NCBI RefSeq assembly: GCF_015291745.1
Contig: NZ_CP030059.1
Location: 4,925,501-4,989,500, forward strand
Length of the DNA stretch: 64,000 nucleotides
DNA from: Bradyrhizobium sp. CCBAU 53351
GTDB taxonomy: Bacteria > Pseudomonadota > Alphaproteobacteria > Rhizobiales > Xanthobacteraceae
Direction: 5' to 3'
Positions within the stretch are counted from its first letter, which is position 1, and each line of letters opens with the position of its first letter. The position numbers were made by a program, and so were the translations under genes. This document shows positions 16,920 to 26,556 of the stretch, piece after piece. A model generated the notes under the pieces. That model was not told the DNA's origin and searched no databases. It worked only from the letters and a program-made list of their open reading frames with translations.

Positions 16920-18275
16920 ATGACCACATCCCTCTCCCCCCTGCTCGCACCGATGCTGTCGAGCGCCGCCATGCGCGCCGTCTGCGACGACCGGTCGACC
17001 CTGCAGAACATGCTTGATTTCGAGGCAGCCCTGGCCCGCGCCGAGGCCGCCACGGACGTGATTCCGGCATCCGCCGTGGGCCCGATCGAGGCCGCGTGCA
17101 AGGCCGATTCCATTGACATGACCGCACTGGCGGAGGCCGCGACGCGATCGGGCAATCTCGCGATTCCCCTGGTCAAGGCCCTGACGGCCAATGTCGGCAA
17201 GGCCGACAAGGAGGCCGCGCGCTATGTGCATTGGGGTGCGACCAGCCAGGATGTCATCGACACCGCGACCATGCTTACGCTTCGCGCCGGCATCGATGCG
17301 CTGGACACCGACCTCAGCCGCGCCATCAAGGGCTTTGCCGCCCTGGCGCGCAGCCATCGCAATACCGCGATGGTGGCACGGACCTGGCTCCAGCACGCAC
17401 TGCCGATGCCGTTCGGCCTGAAGGCCGCAGAATATGCCTCGAGCCTCGCCCGCGCCCGCTGCCGCCTGCGGCGGCTGCGCCGCGAGGGTCTCGCGCTGCA
17501 ATTCGGCGGCGCGGCCGGCACGCTCGCGGCCCTCGGCGACAAGGGCCTTGCGGTAGCGGAACGCCTCGCGCGCGAGCTCGACCTGCCGCTGCCGGAAGCG
17601 CCCTGGCACACCCATCGCGACCGGATCGCGGAGGCCGCGTCCTGCTTCGCCATTCTGGCGGGAAGCTGCGGCAAGATCGCGCGCGACGTCTCGCTGATGA
17701 TGCAGACCGATGTCGCCGAAGCATTCGAACCGGCCGGCGAAGGCCGCGGCGGCTCCTCGACCATGCCGCACAAGCGCAACCCGGTCGCTGCCGCAAGCGC
17801 GCTGGGCGCCGCCACCATGGCTCCGCAGCTTGCCGCCACGATCTTCGCGGCTCAAGTGCAGGACCACGAGCGCAGCGCCGGTCCCTGGCACGCGGAGTGG
17901 CCGACGCTGCCGCAATTGATGCTGGTCACCTCGGGCGCACTGGCCGCCATCGTCGACATCGCGGAGGGCCTCGACGTCGACGCCGCGCGCATGCGCAGCA
18001 ATCTCGATGCGACGCACGGGCTGATCATGGCAGAGGCGATCACCTTTGCGCTGGCCGAGACGATCGGCAAGAGCGATGCGCATCATCTCGTCGAGGCCGC
18101 CAGCAAGCGCGCGGTCGCCGAGAAGAAGCATCTGCGCGAGGTGCTGCTGGCCGATTCGCTAGTCACCGCGCAGCTTTCGCCGGAAAAAATTGCGGCATTG
18201 TTCGAGCCGATGGCCTATCAAGGGGCTTCCCAAGCCCTGATCGACCGGCTGCTCGACAGCCTCGACCGCGAATAA
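16920..18275 (+). CDS. pcaB: 3-carboxy-cis,cis-muconate cycloisomerase
   Basis: Catalyses the cyclisation of 3-carboxymuconate to 4-carboxymuconolactone in protocatechuate degradation. The 451-residue protein belongs to the fumarase/aspartase superfamily, shown by the signature GSSTMPHKRNPV near residue 278 and the early HWGATSQDVIDTA. It is followed by pcaD and pcaC, which identifies it over adenylosuccinate lyase (a true purB is at 41353). No clear ribosome site precedes the ATG. Confidence 0.93.
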   Translation: MTTSLSPLLAPMLSSAAMRAVCDDRSTLQNMLDFEAALARAEAATDVIPASAVGPIEAACKADSIDMTALAEAATRSGNLAIPLVKALTANVGKADKEAARYVHWGATSQDVIDTATMLTLRAGIDALDTDLSRAIKGFAALARSHRNTAMVARTWLQHALPMPFGLKAAEYASSLARARCRLRRLRREGLALQFGGAAGTLAALGDKGLAVAERLARELDLPLPEAPWHTHRDRIAEAASCFAILAGSCGKIARDVSLMMQTDVAEAFEPAGEGRGGSSTMPHKRNPVAAASALGAATMAPQLAATIFAAQVQDHERSAGPWHAEWPTLPQLMLVTSGALAAIVDIAEGLDVDAARMRSNLDATHGLIMAEAITFALAETIGKSDAHHLVEAASKRAVAEKKHLREVLLADSLVTAQLSPEKIAALFEPMAYQGASQALIDRLLDSLDRE

Positions 18276-18303
18276 GAACTGCAAGATACGACGGAGACGC
18301 CGC

Positions 18304-19086
18304 ATGCCCATGATCGATGCCGACGGATGCCTGCTCAACGTCTCCGTCGAGGGCCGCGACGGCGGGCCGACCTTGATGCTCTCCAACTCGCTCGGCTGCA
18401 CGCTGCAGATGTGGGAGCCGCAGATGAAGGCGCTGACACAGGTGTTCCGCGTCATTCGCTATGACCGCCGCGGCCATGGCAAGTCCAACGTTCCGCCCGG
18501 CCCCTATACGATGGAGCGCTTCGGCCGCGACGTGCTCGCGATCCTCGACGACCTCAACATCGAGAAGGTGCATTGGTGCGGCCTGTCGATGGGCGGCATG
18601 GTCGGGCAGTGGCTGGGCGCCAACGCACCGGAACGCTTCGGCAAGCTCATCCTCGCCAACACCTCCTGCTATTATGCCGAGCCGACCAAATGGCTGGAAC
18701 GCATCGACGCCGTGAAGAAGGGCGGCATCGCCGCAGTCGCCGATGCCGTGATCGCGGGCTGGCTGACGCAGGATTTTCGCGAGCGCGAGCCCGACATCAC
18801 CGCCAGGATGAAATCGATGCTGCTCGCCTCGCCGGTCGAAGGTTATCTCGCCTGCTGCGAAGCGCTGTCGACGCTGGACCAGCGCGAGCTGCTTCCCAAG
18901 ATCAAGAGTCCGACGCTGGTGATCGCCGGCCGCCACGACATGGCGACGCCGATCTCGGCAGGTGAATTGATCCGCTCGAAGATTCCCGGCGCGAGCATGA
19001 CCATCATCGACGCCGCACATATTTCCAACATCGAGCAGCCGCACGCGTTCACGGATGCGGTGGTGGGATTCTTGACGCAGCGCTAG
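18304..19086 (+). CDS. pcaD: 3-oxoadipate enol-lactonase
   Basis: 260-residue alpha/beta hydrolase that opens 3-oxoadipate enol-lactone. The nucleophile elbow GLSMGGMVGQ gives the catalytic serine near residue 96. The acid is probably in AGRHDMATP and the histidine in AAHISNIEQP near the C-terminus. The oxyanion region SLGCTLQMWEP matches PcaD proteins. It lies between pcaB and pcaC in the same direction with short gaps, so one transcript is likely. Confidence 0.93.
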   Translation: MPMIDADGCLLNVSVEGRDGGPTLMLSNSLGCTLQMWEPQMKALTQVFRVIRYDRRGHGKSNVPPGPYTMERFGRDVLAILDDLNIEKVHWCGLSMGGMVGQWLGANAPERFGKLILANTSCYYAEPTKWLERIDAVKKGGIAAVADAVIAGWLTQDFREREPDITARMKSMLLASPVEGYLACCEALSTLDQRELLPKIKSPTLVIAGRHDMATPISAGELIRSKIPGASMTIIDAAHISNIEQPHAFTDAVVGFLTQR

Positions 19087-19115
19087 CCACCATCTTCGTC
19101 ATCCCGGAGGACAGA

Positions 19116-19508
19116 ATGGACGACCAGAAGCGCCGCGATGCCGGCATGAACGTTCGCCGCAAGGTGCTGGGCAATGCCTGGGTCGACAAGTCGATCGCGA
19201 ACCGCAACGCCTTCAACAGCGATTTCCAGGACATGATCACGCGCTACGCCTGGGGCGAGATCTGGACGCGGCCGCATTTCGACGAGCGCACGCGGCGGGT
19301 GCTGGTGATCGGCACCATGGTTGCGCTCGGCCAATGGGACGAATTCCGCCTGCACGTGCGCGCGGCGCTCGCCGAAGGCGGCTTCACGCCCGACGACATC
19401 AAGGAAATCCTGCTGCAGCAGGCGATCTATTGCGGCGTGCCGGCAGTGAACCACGCCGTCAAGGAAGCCTCAGCGATTGTGCAGGAGCTCGGCCTGCTCA
19501 AGGCCTAG
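19116..19508 (+). CDS. pcaC: 4-carboxymuconolactone decarboxylase
   Basis: 130-residue decarboxylase of the AhpD-like fold, converting 4-carboxymuconolactone to 3-oxoadipate enol-lactone. Typical text: RRKVLGNAWVDKS, RYAWGEIWTRP and LLQQAIYCGVPAVNHA. The run pcaB-pcaD-pcaC lacks pcaH and pcaG (the dioxygenase) and a PcaQ regulator nearby, so those must be elsewhere. The last 39 bases overlap the convergent membrane-protein gene on the other strand. Confidence 0.93.
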   Translation: MDDQKRRDAGMNVRRKVLGNAWVDKSIANRNAFNSDFQDMITRYAWGEIWTRPHFDERTRRVLVIGTMVALGQWDEFRLHVRAALAEGGFTPDDIKEILLQQAIYCGVPAVNHAVKEASAIVQELGLLKA

Positions 19509-20018
19509 GGGAGCTGCGATCGTGGCGGTCTCTTGAACCGCCTTGTGGACCGTCTTGGGCGCGGTCTCGGGCCGTTCGATCACCACCACGATGGCGGCGC
19601 CGAGCAGGAGCAGCAGCTCGGTTGCGTGCAGCCGGAGCGCAGCCATCTCGCCGACCTTCGAGGCCATGACCATGCTGGCGAACGAGATCAGGCTGCCGAT
19701 CGCCAGGGCAATGCCGAGCGCCTCGTCGCTGCCGCCATTCCTGCGGATGCGAGGAATGCAGAGCAGCGCGAGATAGATCGCAAAGAACGCCACGACCGTC
19801 AGCCGGCCCAACGCCAGCAGCCACGCGGCGCGCACCGTGTCCATGCCGGCCATCTGGAGATGGTCGCTCAGGTACAGCGCAACCGCGACGCTCGGCCGCT
19901 CGTAGAGGCCATGCACGGGTGCGATGATGATGTTGAAGGCGACAAGCGCCCAGGCCGGGATGAAATAGGCCGCCAGCAGCGCGCCGTTGACCGAGCCGAT
20001 CCGCCAATTCCCGAACAT
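19470..20018 (-). CDS. Conserved membrane protein of unknown function
   Basis: 182 residues with about four hydrophobic segments: ~13-33, ~67-87, ~100-122 and ~127-147. The C-terminal tail (after VVVIERPETAP) is hydrophilic. I do not recognise a family. Its 3' end overlaps pcaC by 39 bases in a convergent arrangement. The tail is the least certain part: the real gene may simply run into pcaC. Confidence 0.65.
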   Translation of the reverse strand: MFGNWRIGSVNGALLAAYFIPAWALVAFNIIIAPVHGLYERPSVAVALYLSDHLQMAGMDTVRAAWLLALGRLTVVAFFAIYLALLCIPRIRRNGGSDEALGIALAIGSLISFASMVMASKVGEMAALRLHATELLLLLGAAIVVVIERPETAPKTVHKAVQETATIAAPLGLEQAELLHNR

Positions 20019-20137
20019 AGCCGCTTCCCGCTTCGCCTGCCGTTCGCCTTCGACCGAAGGCTTTGCGGGGAGCTAACTCGCATCAGACTGTGGCGGCAAT
20101 TTAAACCCTTTGTTTACCTTAACTGCCCCTCGCGATC

Positions 20138-20219
20138 GTCATTCCGGGGCGGGCTCGCAAAACCGAACCCGGAATCTCGAGATTCCAGGTCTGGCGCTAA
20201 CGCACGATCCCGGAATGAC
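20138..20219. repeat. Dispersed palindromic repeat, family A copy 4
   Basis: GTCATTCCGGGGCG ... CCGGAATCTCGAGATTCC ... GATCCCGGAATGAC. The right part has diverged (GGTCTGGCGCTAACGCACGATC in place of GGTTCGATGC-GCATCGC). Confidence 0.82.
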
Positions 20220-20242
20220 GCGGACAAGCGATTGACCCAAAA

Positions 20243-20271
20243 GAAAAAAGGCCCCGCCTTCCGGCGGGGCC
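20243..20271 (-). terminator. Intrinsic terminator of the Gln-rich small gene
   Basis: On the minus strand a perfect 9-bp stem (GGCCCCGCC / GGCGGGGCC, 4-base loop) is followed by TTTTTTC. It lies 28 bases past the stop of the 57-residue gene. Confidence 0.85.
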
Positions 20272-20298
20272 CTCTCTACTCCTCGGCTCCCAAACTCG

Positions 20299-20472
20299 CT
20301 ATTCCTGGTCGCGCTGGCCGCCCTGCTGCTGGCCGGGCCGATCGCCCTGGCGCATCGGGTCGTTCTGCTGCTGCTGTCCGGGTTTCTGACCACCGCCCTG
20401 CTGCTGCCCGGGGCGCTGCTGGCCGGGGTTCTGACTCTGCTGACCCGGATTCTGGTTCTGCTGCTTCGTCAT
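20299..20472 (-). CDS. Small Gln/Pro/Gly-rich low-complexity protein
   Basis: 57 residues, almost entirely Gln, Gly, Pro, Asn and Arg, built from repeats of NPGQQ/RPGQQQ. It has no hydrophobic core, signal peptide or membrane segment, so it should be intrinsically disordered. The ATG at 20472 is preceded by AAGGGAG at good spacing, and a strong terminator follows the stop. Both make it a genuine expressed gene despite its composition. The frame is open further upstream but loses the repeat character there. Similar short Q-rich proteins are often annotated as hypothetical in Bradyrhizobium. Function unknown. Confidence 0.7.
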   Translation of the reverse strand: MTKQQNQNPGQQSQNPGQQRPGQQQGGGQKPGQQQQNDPMRQGDRPGQQQGGQRDQE

Positions 20473-20761
20473 TCGGGGAACTCCCTTGTTGGACGTCAGA
20501 GCCGAGACAACGGCCGGCGGCCATTTTGGTTGCTCTGCGGAACCCAGTTCCTCACAGCTGCGGAACCCGTGCTCCAAATCACCTCTGTACAAGACCTCCT
20601 GCCATCGCGTGAGCTGTTGCAGCCGTCAGTTCCCTCCTGTTACAAAACGGCAAGAACGCTGAGGGGCTGCCGGGGCCCAATAAAAACACGCTCAAACCAC
20701 ACTCCAACCCACTCTCCTCAGAGCTCACCTTGAGCCCGCGTCAGGTTTGGTACGGCAGCCC
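20473..20761. other. Intergenic region with an 11-bp direct repeat
   Basis: This 289-base gap between the divergent Gln-rich gene and livH holds two direct copies of CTGCGGAACCC (20535-20545 and 20558-20568), spaced 23 bases start to start, about two helix turns. It could be a regulator site. I see no convincing sigma-70 promoter and no other gene. Confidence 0.4.
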
Positions 20762-21679
20762 ATGGATTATTTCACCCAGCAGCTCATCAACGGTCTCGTC
20801 CTGGGCTCGATCTACGGCCTGATCGCCATCGGCTATACGATGGTCTACGGCATCGTCGGCATGATCAACTTCGCCCATGGCGACGTCTTCATGATCGGCG
20901 GCTTCATTGCCTTGATCACCTTCCTGATCCTGATCTCGCTCGGGCTGACCGCGATACCGCTGATCCTGCTCGTCGTGCTGCTCGTCTCGATGGCGATCAC
21001 CGCGCTTTATGGCTGGACCATCGAGCGCATCGCCTACCGGCCGCTGCGCCATTCCTTTCGCCTCGCCCCGATGCTGTCGGCGATCGGAATGTCCTTCGTG
21101 CTGACCAACTATTCGCAGGTGGCGCAGGGCGCGCGCGTCAAGCCGATCCCGCCCTTCATCACCGGCGGCTACACCCTGCACGAGAGCACGGACGGTTTCG
21201 TGATCCAGCTCTCCAACATCCAGATCATGGTGGTCGTCACCACCATCGTGCTGCTGGCCCTCTTCACCTGGCTGGTGTCGCGCACCCGGCTCGGGCGCGA
21301 CATGCGCGCCTGCGAGCAGGACCAGACCATGGCGGCGCTGCTCGGGGTCGACGTCGACCGCACCATCTCCATGACCTTCGTGATCGGTGCCGCGCTCGCC
21401 GCGGTCGCGGGCCTGATGTACCTGCTCTATTACGGCCTCGTCGATTTCTTCATGGGCTTCGTCGCGGGCATCAAGGCGTTCACCGCCGCCGTGCTCGGCG
21501 GCATCGGCTCGCTGCCCGGCGCCATGCTCGGCGGCCTTGCGATCGGCCTGATCGAGACGTTCTGGTCGGCCTATTTCTCGGTCGAATACAAGGACGTCGC
21601 GGCGTTCTCGATCCTGATCGTCGTGCTGATCTTCATGCCGACCGGCTTGCTCGGTCGTCCCGAAGTCGAAAAAGTCTGA
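20762..21679 (+). CDS. livH: Branched-chain amino-acid ABC transporter permease LivH
   Basis: 305-residue inner-membrane permease with about eight hydrophobic segments and the family N-terminus QQLINGLVLGSIYGLIAIGYT. Other typical text: GMINFAHGDVFM and TRLGRDMRACEQDQTMAALLGV, the cytoplasmic coupling loop. The ATG at 20762 gives the usual start; an in-frame TTG five codons earlier is less likely. It begins a five-gene operon with livM, livG, livF and a binding protein. The exact substrate may be amino acids or a related small acid. Confidence 0.92.
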   Translation: MDYFTQQLINGLVLGSIYGLIAIGYTMVYGIVGMINFAHGDVFMIGGFIALITFLILISLGLTAIPLILLVVLLVSMAITALYGWTIERIAYRPLRHSFRLAPMLSAIGMSFVLTNYSQVAQGARVKPIPPFITGGYTLHESTDGFVIQLSNIQIMVVVTTIVLLALFTWLVSRTRLGRDMRACEQDQTMAALLGVDVDRTISMTFVIGAALAAVAGLMYLLYYGLVDFFMGFVAGIKAFTAAVLGGIGSLPGAMLGGLAIGLIETFWSAYFSVEYKDVAAFSILIVVLIFMPTGLLGRPEVEKV

Positions 21680-21688
21680 CGGTCGCGC

Positions 21689-22998
<1,310 letters not shown>

Positions 22999-23002
<4 letters not shown>

Positions 23003-23832
23003 GCGACGACAAGATTCTCGACGTCGACCGGCTCACCATGCGCTTCGGCGGCATCGTCGCCGTGCAGGACCTGTCATTCTCGGCAGCGCGCAAGAAGATC
23101 ACCGCCCTGATCGGACCGAACGGCGCCGGCAAGACCACCGTGTTCAACTGCATCACCGGCTTCTACAAGCCGAGCGGCGGCGCCATCCACCTCACCCATG
23201 ACGACGGCAGGACGGTCGCGCTGGAGCGGCTGAATGATTTCCGCATTGCCAAGCAGGCCAAGGTCGCCCGCACCTTCCAGAACATCAGGCTGTTTCCCGG
23301 CATGACTGCGCTGGAAAACTTAATGGTGGCGCAGCATAACGCGCTGATGCGCGCCTCCGGATTCACTCTCCTCGGTCTCCTCGGCGTTCCTACTTACCGT
23401 GACGCCGAAAAACGCGCCATCGACCTCGCCATCGACTGGCTCAAGCGGGTCAACCTGCTCGACCGTGCCGACGATGCCGCCGGCAATTTCGCCTATGGCG
23501 ACCAGCGCCGGCTCGAGATCGCGCGCGCCATGTGCACCGAGCCCGCGCTTCTGTGCCTGGACGAGCCCGCCGCCGGCCTCAACGCGCGCGAGAGCGCGGC
23601 CTTGAGCGAGCTCCTGCTCTCGATCCGCGATGAACTCGGCACCTCGATCCTCCTGATCGAGCACGATATGTCGGTCGTGATGGAGATCTCCGACCACATC
23701 GTGGTGATGGACCATGGCGTCAAGATCGCGGAAGGCACGCCGCGCGAGATCCGCGACGATCCCAAGGTGATCGCCGCCTATCTCGGCGCCGACGAGGAAG
23801 AGGCGGCTGCTGTGATGGAGGGCGGCTCGTGA
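22999..23832 (+). CDS. livG: Branched-chain amino-acid ABC transporter ATPase LivG
   Basis: 277 residues. Walker A is GPNGAGKTT, the Q-loop is ARTFQNIRLFPGMTALENL, the signature is the degenerate AYGDQRRLEIARA usual for LivG, and Walker B is LLCLDEPAAGLN. The switch histidine is in LLIEHDMSVV. It overlaps livM by ATGA and livF by GTGA, so stoichiometric translation is expected. Confidence 0.94.
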
Positions 23833-24572
23833 CGCCGGCACCTTCTCCTCTGCTCGTGATCCGCGGCTTGCGCGCCGCCTACGGCAAGATCGAGGCGCTG
23901 AAGGGCGTCGACGTCGAGATCAATGCCGGCGAGATCGTGGCCCTGATCGGCGCCAACGGCGCCGGCAAGTCGACCCTGATGATGACGATCTTCGGCAAGC
24001 CGCGCGCCCGTGCCGGCCAGATCCTGTATGAAGGCCGCGACATCACCGACGTCCCCACGCACGCGATCGCGCATTTGCGCATCGCCCAATCCCCGGAGGG
24101 CCGCCGCATCTTCCCGCGCATGAGCGTGGCGGAAAACCTCCAGATGGGGGCGGACGCCACCGAATGCACCGAGACCGAACGCGAGGCCACGCTCCAGCGT
24201 GTCTTCACGCTGTTTCCGCGGCTGAAGGAACGCTACGCCCAGCGCGGCGGAACCCTGTCCGGCGGCGAGCAGCAGATGCTGGCGATCGGCCGCGCCTTGA
24301 TGAGCCGTCCTCGCCTGCTGCTGCTCGACGAGCCCTCGCTGGGCCTCGCGCCGCTGATCGCGCGCCAGATCTTCGATGCGATCCGCACCCTGAACCGCCA
24401 GGACGGCCTGACCGTCCTGATCGTCGAGCAGAACGCCAACCATGCCCTCAAGCTCGCCCATCGCGGCTATGTCATGGTCAATGGCCTGATCACGCTGGCC
24501 GGCACCGGCGCCGAATTGTTGCAGCGCCCCGAGATTCGCGCCGCCTATCTGGAGGGCGGCCGGCACGGCTGA
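23829..24572 (+). CDS. livF: Branched-chain amino-acid ABC transporter ATPase LivF
   Basis: 247 residues. Walker A is GANGAGKST, the signature LSGGEQQMLAIGRA, Walker B LLLLDEPSLGLAP and the switch VEQNANHAL, all typical of LivF. The GTG start is fixed by the 4-base overlap with livG. It forms a heterodimeric ATPase with LivG on the LivHM channel. Confidence 0.94.
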   Translation: MTPAPSPLLVIRGLRAAYGKIEALKGVDVEINAGEIVALIGANGAGKSTLMMTIFGKPRARAGQILYEGRDITDVPTHAIAHLRIAQSPEGRRIFPRMSVAENLQMGADATECTETEREATLQRVFTLFPRLKERYAQRGGTLSGGEQQMLAIGRALMSRPRLLLLDEPSLGLAPLIARQIFDAIRTLNRQDGLTVLIVEQNANHALKLAHRGYVMVNGLITLAGTGAELLQRPEIRAAYLEGGRHG

Positions 24573-24733
24573 CCGAACCACAAGCCAGCCGGCGTGCGGC
24601 CGAATGCGGCGAGATATCTGCGCCAATGCCCGTATTTTGCCGGTGACTTCTCCTGAGATTCATTCAAGAATGGCGCCGGTTTGAACCGGGCATGCCCGGC
24701 AACGTCCACAGGCGACCACCCGCGAGGTATCTC

Positions 24734-25852
24734 ATGAAATCACTGAAGCTCATCGGTCTGGCATTCGGCGTATCGATCGCGCTGTCGAGCGCGGCATTCG
24801 CGCAGGATGTCACCGTCGCAGTCGCAGGCCCGATGACCGGCGGCGAGTCCGCCTTCGGCCGCCAGATGAAGAACGGCGCCGAAATGGCCGTGGCCGATAT
24901 CAATGCCGCCGGCGGCGTCAACGGCAAGAAGCTCGCGCTGTCCGTCGAAGACGACGCGTGCGACCCGAAGCAGGCGCGCTCGATCGCCGAAAAGATCGCC
25001 GGCGCCAAGATGCCCTTCGTCGCCGGGCACTATTGCTCCTCGTCGTCGATCCCCGCCTCGGAGGCCTATGCGGACGGCAACGTCCTGCAGATCACCCCCG
25101 CCTCGACCAACCCGCTCTTCACCGAGCGCAAGCTTTGGAACGTGGCACGCGTCTGCGGCCGTGACGACCAGCAAGGCCTGATCGCGGCGCAGTACATCGC
25201 CAAGAACTACAAGGGCAAGAACATCGCGATCCTCAACGACAAGACCACCTACGGCAAGGGTCTTGCCGACGAGACCAAGAAGGCGCTCAACAAAGCGGGC
25301 GTCACCGAGAAGATGTACGAGTCCTACAACAAGGGCGACAAGGACTTCAACGCGATCGTCTCGCGCCTGAAGCGCGACAATATCGACCTCGTCTATGTCG
25401 GCGGTTACCACCAGGAGAGCGGCCTGATCCTGCGTCAGATGCGCGACCAGGGCCTCAAGACCGTGCTGATGGCCGGCGACGCGCTTGCCGACAAGGAGTA
25501 CGCCTCGATCACCGGCCCCGCCGGCGAAGGCACCCTGTTCACCTTTGGCCCCGATCCGCGCAACAAGCCGACCGCCAAGAAGATCGTCGACGCCTTCAAG
25601 GCCAAGAACATCGATCCGGAGGGCTACACCCTCTACACCTATGCGGCGATGCAGGTCTGGTCACAGGCGGCCAAGAAGGCCGGCACCACCGACGCCAAGA
25701 AGGTCATGGAGGCGATGAAGGCCGGCAAGTGGGACACCGTGATCGGCCCGATCGAGTATGACGCCAAGGGCGACATCAAGCAGATCGACTACGTCGTCTA
25801 CAAATGGGACGCCAAGGGCGGCTACTCCGAGATCAAGGGCAACGGCACCTGA
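24734..25852 (+). CDS. Periplasmic branched-chain amino-acid-type substrate-binding protein
   Basis: 372 residues beginning with a signal peptide (MKSLKLIGLAFG..., cleavage after AFA-QD). A type I periplasmic-binding fold follows: VAVAGPMTGGESAFGRQ, AGHYCSSSSIPASEAY and VGGYHQESGLILRQMRDQG. It is the specificity component for the LivHMGF system just upstream. The ATG at 24734 with GAGG nearby replaces an in-frame start 14 codons earlier. The family includes leucine, amide and aromatic-acid binders, so the substrate is not certain. Confidence 0.92.
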   Translation: MKSLKLIGLAFGVSIALSSAAFAQDVTVAVAGPMTGGESAFGRQMKNGAEMAVADINAAGGVNGKKLALSVEDDACDPKQARSIAEKIAGAKMPFVAGHYCSSSSIPASEAYADGNVLQITPASTNPLFTERKLWNVARVCGRDDQQGLIAAQYIAKNYKGKNIAILNDKTTYGKGLADETKKALNKAGVTEKMYESYNKGDKDFNAIVSRLKRDNIDLVYVGGYHQESGLILRQMRDQGLKTVLMAGDALADKEYASITGPAGEGTLFTFGPDPRNKPTAKKIVDAFKAKNIDPEGYTLYTYAAMQVWSQAAKKAGTTDAKKVMEAMKAGKWDTVIGPIEYDAKGDIKQIDYVVYKWDAKGGYSEIKGNGT

Positions 25853-25894
25853 GCGCGGCTCCGGGACTCAAGTCCCGCCATGCGATCATCATCA

Positions 25895-25924
25895 CGCCCC
25901 GGCTTGCCCCGGGGCGTTTTCTTT
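25895..25924 (+). terminator. Intrinsic terminator of the liv operon
   Basis: An 8-bp perfect stem CGCCCCGG / CCGGGGCG with a 6-base loop is followed by TTTTCTTT, 43 bases after the binding-protein stop. Confidence 0.88.
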
Positions 25925-25933
25925 GTGGCAGGA

Positions 25934-26320
25934 TCAAACGGCTGCGGGCAGCTCGCCGGCGGCCGCGGCCTGGGCCTTGCGAAGCGCCTGCAGGAGATCG
26001 TTCGGACGAAACGGCTTCTGCAGGCAAATCACGCTGGCGAGGTGGGGCGACTGCTCCATGAAATCCAGCGCCGTCATTCCGGACATGGCAACGACGGGAA
26101 GCCCCGGTGCGCGCTCGCGCAGGGTCGCAATGACGTCGACACCGCTGATATCGCCGAGGAAAATATCGACGATCACCGCGTCAAAGCGGCCTTCTGCGAA
26201 GGTTTTCAGCCCGGCCGCACCGCTTCCAGCCTCGGCAACCTCGTAATGGTTGACCCGAAGCACGATCGCGACCATCGCGCGGACGTCCTTCTGGTCGTCG
26301 ATGATGAGAACGCGAGGCAT
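25934..26320 (-). CDS. Single-domain response regulator (CheY-like)
   Basis: 128-residue receiver domain with no output domain. It has acidic D8 and D9, the phospho-acceptor D52 in VIVDIFLGD, and K102 in LQKPF, all in canonical places. The ATG at 26320 follows GGGAG. It is divergently encoded from the hybrid histidine kinase 237 bases away, its likely phosphodonor. It would act by protein-protein contact or as a phosphate sink. Confidence 0.88.
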   Translation of the reverse strand: MPRVLIIDDQKDVRAMVAIVLRVNHYEVAEAGSGAAGLKTFAEGRFDAVIVDIFLGDISGVDVIATLRERAPGLPVVAMSGMTALDFMEQSPHLASVICLQKPFRPNDLLQALRKAQAAAAGELPAAV

Positions 26321-26556
26321 GGGAACAACTCCCGCAGATCGATCAAATGATATGATTCGAACCTGGAACCCGGCACCGTGGCAGGGCATTATGACACCAC
26401 CCAGTAAAGCGCATCTTACCTGGTCCCCATTCCGCGTTCCCCCTCAAATTAAGTAAGCTGTAACCTTCGGTTGAGTCGTCGCGGTATCAGTTCACGACAC
26501 GCGCCCGGAACGGGCTACCGTAGGAGGTCAGGACTGCCGATCTTGGAACTGCGGAG

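Noticed and set aside
20473..20761. EcfG-type (GGAAC-N16/17-CGTT) promoter upstream of the Gln-rich gene
   Set aside because: GGAAC occurs several times, but none has CGTT at the required distance on either strand.
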